Below are positions 34,180 to 36,552 of a DNA stretch of 36,552 bases, piece by piece (the first letter of the stretch is position 1; every line of letters starts with the position of its first letter). Under the pieces are notes generated by a model. That model was not told where the DNA came from and ran no database searches. It saw nothing but the letters and a program-made list of their open reading frames with translations. Origin of the DNA: CAYMAZ01 sp964526285 (GTDB lineage Bacteria > Bacteroidota > Bacteroidia > Bacteroidales > DTU049). Both the position numbers and the translations under genes were made by a program. The stretch lies in the NCBI GenBank assembly GCA_964526285.1, contig CAZGIW010000036.1, positions 1 to 36,552 of the forward strand, in the 5' to 3' direction.

Positions 34180-34748
34180 TCAATTATTTTCCGAAAAAAA
34201 CGGAAAATGCTAAAAATATGTTTTGGGTTTTACTAAGGTAATAAGGTTTTAAAACCTGAATTATTCGTGTTTATGTATGTATGGACTTTACGGGAAATAA
34301 GTTATTCATATCATCAAGGTTTTGCAATTAAATCCGTGGAAGAGACAAATTAGTATTTGAACGAAAGCTGAAATCAGATTTTTTCATGTAAATTTGGAGA
34401 GTGAAATTCAAGTTCAGGTTAATAAATAATTTTCCTATCTCCCATTTTTTCATGCAAATCTAAACTTCTACTTTAGATTTACAGTACAAATCTAAAGTAG
34501 AAAATCCGGTAACTGTTATGATTGCTGATGTCTATATTTTGAGTCCGCCATAAGTGGTTGGTCGTCCTTTCAAATTTTGTTTAAAACTTCTTCTACGAAG
34601 ATGCTGTTCTTAATCATAAATGAAATATTTTTGCATTGAGCCTGTCAGTTTTCAACTGTGCACATCTAATGCACAGATATGCAGGAAATTTGCAGGCAGA
34701 TTAATTATCCTTTTTTCTCTAACCATTTAAATTCTTCTCAGAAAGCAT
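34180..34748. other. Gene-free divergent spacer with a perfect 15-bp hairpin
   Basis: No gene is supported. TTCTACTTTAGATTT (34466-34480) and its exact complement (34488-34502) enclose a 7-nt loop ACAGTAC. The word AAATCTAAA also occurs just upstream, near 34456. A shorter AGGTTTTAAAACCT palindrome lies near 34242-34257. I see no clear -7 box within 60 bp of the 34749 gene. The hairpin lacks a T run in either direction, so it looks more like an operator dyad or small element than a terminator. Confidence 0.6.
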
Positions 34749-35831
34749 ATGAGCAATTCATTATCAATACCAGGAAATCATCTTTTATATCTCACTCCCC
34801 ATGATCATGTTTCCCGTATGCATGCAGGCAGAGTGTATTTGTCAATGTATAATGAATACTTCGATGTGACGGTGATGTATGCAAATTTTCGCGGAATTGA
34901 ATTGCAGGAGTTTATACTTGAAAACATTGAAGGTTCAGAAAAAATTCATGGTGTTTACACAATTCAGGATGATACCTACTTTGATCAGCATTTTCACAAC
35001 TGTATTATCAAAATCAAAGACAAAGTAATTCTTGATCTCAGAAAAGACGAAGCACACATTTGTCATCACAGAGATATTGATGTGAGAGAGTATTTTCATA
35101 TGCTGACCAGGTTTCAGGTTCAACCAATGAAAGAACACTATTTTAGTGTCATTGCAAAATCCGATTATGCTGAATATGGATATAATCTTGTCAATTTTCC
35201 AATTAAAGACAGGAATGTGAACATTGAAAAAATGTATAATGATGATATGATACCTGTTGACGGGGAAATTAAAAAATTTCTCAGCGAACGGGATACAAGC
35301 GGTTTTGTGCTTTTGCATGGCAAACAGGGGACAGGCAAAACAACATACATCAGACATCTTATAAAGACCATTGACTCGAGATTTATCTACATGCCTGTGC
35401 ACATGGCTTCGGTGATGGACAGCCCGCATTTTCTTCCGTTTCTTATCAATTATCCGGGCAGTGTCCTGATTATTGAAGACTGTGAAGAAATTATCAGGTC
35501 GAGAGACACTAATCAGGGCGATAATTCGGGCATTGCAAATCTGCTCAATATTGGTGATGGTCTGCTCTCAGATGCGCTCAACCTGAAAGTGATTATCACA
35601 TTCAACACAAACATTGAAAAAATTGACAAGGCAGTGTTGCGAAAAGGCAGAATGAAAGCACGATATGAATTCAAAGATTTGGAAACTCACAAGGTGGAAG
35701 CGCTCATGAATGAGTTGGGAATTGTGGGTGTTGAGTTAAAACCCATGACTGTTGCCGACATTTTCAATGCCTCTGAAATGAGCTTTGATCTTGATGATTC
35801 AAAAAGTAGAATTGGTTTCGGAAATAAATAA
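34749..35831 (+). CDS. AAA+ ATPase with an unrecognised N-terminal half
   Basis: A 360-residue cytoplasmic protein. Residues 1-170 match no domain I know; they are mixed alpha/beta, His-rich around 107-116 (HICHHRDIDV). Residues about 175-320 are an AAA+ core: Walker A GKQGTGKTT (191-199), Walker B VLIIEDCEE, sensor 1 IITFNTN, and an arginine-finger region LRKGRMKARYEF resembling the BCS1/classical AAA type. RKGRM in place of the usual RxGR(F/I)D is close to BCS1. The last 40 residues form a small helical lid. It may remodel or translocate a protein substrate through the N-terminal domain. It is monocistronic, 80 bp before the DUF2141 gene, which has its own -7 box. Confidence 0.8.
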   Translation: MSNSLSIPGNHLLYLTPHDHVSRMHAGRVYLSMYNEYFDVTVMYANFRGIELQEFILENIEGSEKIHGVYTIQDDTYFDQHFHNCIIKIKDKVILDLRKDEAHICHHRDIDVREYFHMLTRFQVQPMKEHYFSVIAKSDYAEYGYNLVNFPIKDRNVNIEKMYNDDMIPVDGEIKKFLSERDTSGFVLLHGKQGTGKTTYIRHLIKTIDSRFIYMPVHMASVMDSPHFLPFLINYPGSVLIIEDCEEIIRSRDTNQGDNSGIANLLNIGDGLLSDALNLKVIITFNTNIEKIDKAVLRKGRMKARYEFKDLETHKVEALMNELGIVGVELKPMTVADIFNASEMSFDLDDSKSRIGFGNK

Positions 35832-35880
35832 TTTATTTAATTTATTCCTGTTTAGTTAAAAAAAGATTTTGAAAATTTTC

Positions 35881-35888
35881 TATCTTTG
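35881..35888 (+). promoter_or_regulatory. -7 box (TATCTTTG) of the DUF2141 gene
   Basis: Perfect TAnnTTTG match, 24 nt before the ATG at 35913. Confidence 0.55.
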
Positions 35889-35912
35889 TTCTATAAATCT
35901 CAATGAATTAGC

Positions 35913-36350
35913 ATGAAAAGGGTTCAATATGTATTTGTTTTCTTTTTTGTGATAGTTGTTGCAGGTTGGGTGAAAGCGCAGACAGTTGAAGTGAGAATTT
36001 CAAATTTAATCAACAACAGGGGTACTGTGAATATTGGAATTTTTAAGGATCAGGGCAGTTTTGACAAGGAAAAGCCGTTTGAGCAAAAGGTTTTTTCAAA
36101 ACAGTCTGTGAAAAATGGCAATCTCACAGTGAAATTTCATTTGCCTGTGGGCACATATGGTTTAGCATTACTTGATGATGAAGATAATGACGGCCAGATG
36201 AGATATAATTTTCTGGGTATTCCACGCGAAGGATTCGGGTTTTCAAATTATGAATCATCGGGAATGACAAAACCAAAATTCAGCGATTTTTCTTTCAGAG
36301 TATCAAAAGGAAACAATATTGTGAATGTGAAAATCAGATACATTTTTTAA
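35913..36350 (+). CDS. DUF2141 domain-containing exported protein
   Basis: A 145-residue protein with a signal peptide (hydrophobic core about 6-18, cleavage near VKAQ, residue 22). A single DUF2141 beta-sandwich domain covers the rest: RISNLINNRGTVNIGIF, LPVGTYGLALLDDEDNDGQM, FLGIPREGFGFSNY and a final strand. The DDEDNDGQ loop resembles a calcium-binding turn. The family is periplasmic or surface located and of unknown function. It is monocistronic. Confidence 0.9.
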   Translation: MKRVQYVFVFFFVIVVAGWVKAQTVEVRISNLINNRGTVNIGIFKDQGSFDKEKPFEQKVFSKQSVKNGNLTVKFHLPVGTYGLALLDDEDNDGQMRYNFLGIPREGFGFSNYESSGMTKPKFSDFSFRVSKGNNIVNVKIRYIF

Positions 36351-36552
36351 TTGTAATTAGTCATCTCAGTTTTATGACATATTGAGCGGAGGGCTTTAGC
36401 ACTGAGCAAATCAAAGTATTTGTAAATGCTCACTAAACTTAAAGATATTGCATTTTTTAGCCACGAATTCGCTAATTTTCACGAATATGTTTTTCTAAGC
36501 AATACAAAAGGCTTATGCTTAGCATCAAAATCAACGGTGTTGATTTTGTGTT
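36351..36552. repeat. Right-end non-coding region sharing repeats with the left end
   Basis: GGGCTTTAGCACTGAGC (36391-36407) resembles the palindrome at 313-328. AGCAATACAAAAGGCT (36498-36513) is identical to 269-284. No gene is seen. Confidence 0.6.

Noticed and set aside
34148..34183. Upstream TTG start of the second AAA_14 gene
   Set aside because: The codon falls beside and across the minus-strand -7 box. ATG 34147 is used.
34935..35429. Minus-strand 164-codon frame opposite the AAA+ gene
   Set aside because: It is a shadow of a clearly conserved ATPase, with no start signal or family motif.

Overview
The window looks like a low-GC Bacteroidota genome fragment, probably a scaffold from a short-read or metagenome assembly because it carries two 100-N gaps, each inside a tandem repeat. 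The evidence for the phylum is consistent: type IX secretion (T9SS) sorting-domain proteins, FISUMP (Fibrobacter succinogenes major paralogous) domains, a PorE-like OmpA/PD40 protein, a cold-shock protein with the Lys/Arg-rich head usual in the phylum, and TAnnTTTG promoter -7 boxes in front of most genes. I cannot name the genus.

Layout. 1-645 is non-coding and holds a compact set of nested perfect inverted repeats (75-205). 646-2316 (-) is a YtcJ-type amidohydrolase lipoprotein. 2539-6033 (+) is a run of three exported proteins: a Reg_prop beta-propeller, an S41 peptidase and a small outer-membrane barrel. 6261-9792 (+) holds a small T9SS cargo protein and a large mosaic surface protein (tail-fibre-like repeats, P domain, FISUMP). 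10061-12592 (+) is an AAA_14/DUF4143 ATPase followed by a TlpA-like thioredoxin-fold protein. 12822-16909 (+) is a giant FISUMP / 8x PKD-like / FISUMP surface protein, split only by an assembly gap. 17049-19320 (+) holds a membrane AraC-type regulator and type I asparaginase. 19572-21774 (-) is an NfeD-flotillin operon. 21945-24995 holds a nitronate monooxygenase, a cold-shock-domain protein (-) and a CobW/G3E metallochaperone GTPase. 25194-25549 is a 26-bp minisatellite, followed by an inhibitory-type serpin lipoprotein. 27421-28707 (+) is a T9SS-exported endonuclease/exonuclease/phosphatase, convergent with rlmN (-) and tRNA-Ala(GGC) (-). 30031-32031 (+) is the PorE-like protein. 32379-34147 (-) is a second AAA_14/DUF4143 ATPase translationally coupled to a small Cys-rich protein. 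34749-36350 (+) holds an AAA+ ATPase with an unrecognised N-terminal half and a DUF2141 protein.

How it fits together. There is no single metabolic pathway. The dominant theme is the cell envelope: at least ten products carry export signals, and several are large repeat-built surface proteins of the sort T9SS delivers. Three of these transcription units (2539, 6261, 12822) share a common upstream sequence, so they may be co-regulated. The rest are housekeeping singletons.

The most interesting items are: (i) a 117-bp inverted-repeat element sitting in frame inside a signal-peptide coding region, whose removal restores a textbook signal peptide; (ii) the shared 74-bp upstream sequence; (iii) the nested three-stem inverted repeat at the left end; (iv) the deduction that the giant surface gene is intact and that its gap must be 2 modulo 3, most simply 11 nt; (v) the 26-bp minisatellite with a three-unit higher-order pattern. 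I did not find a defence island, CRISPR array, prophage or biosynthetic cluster.
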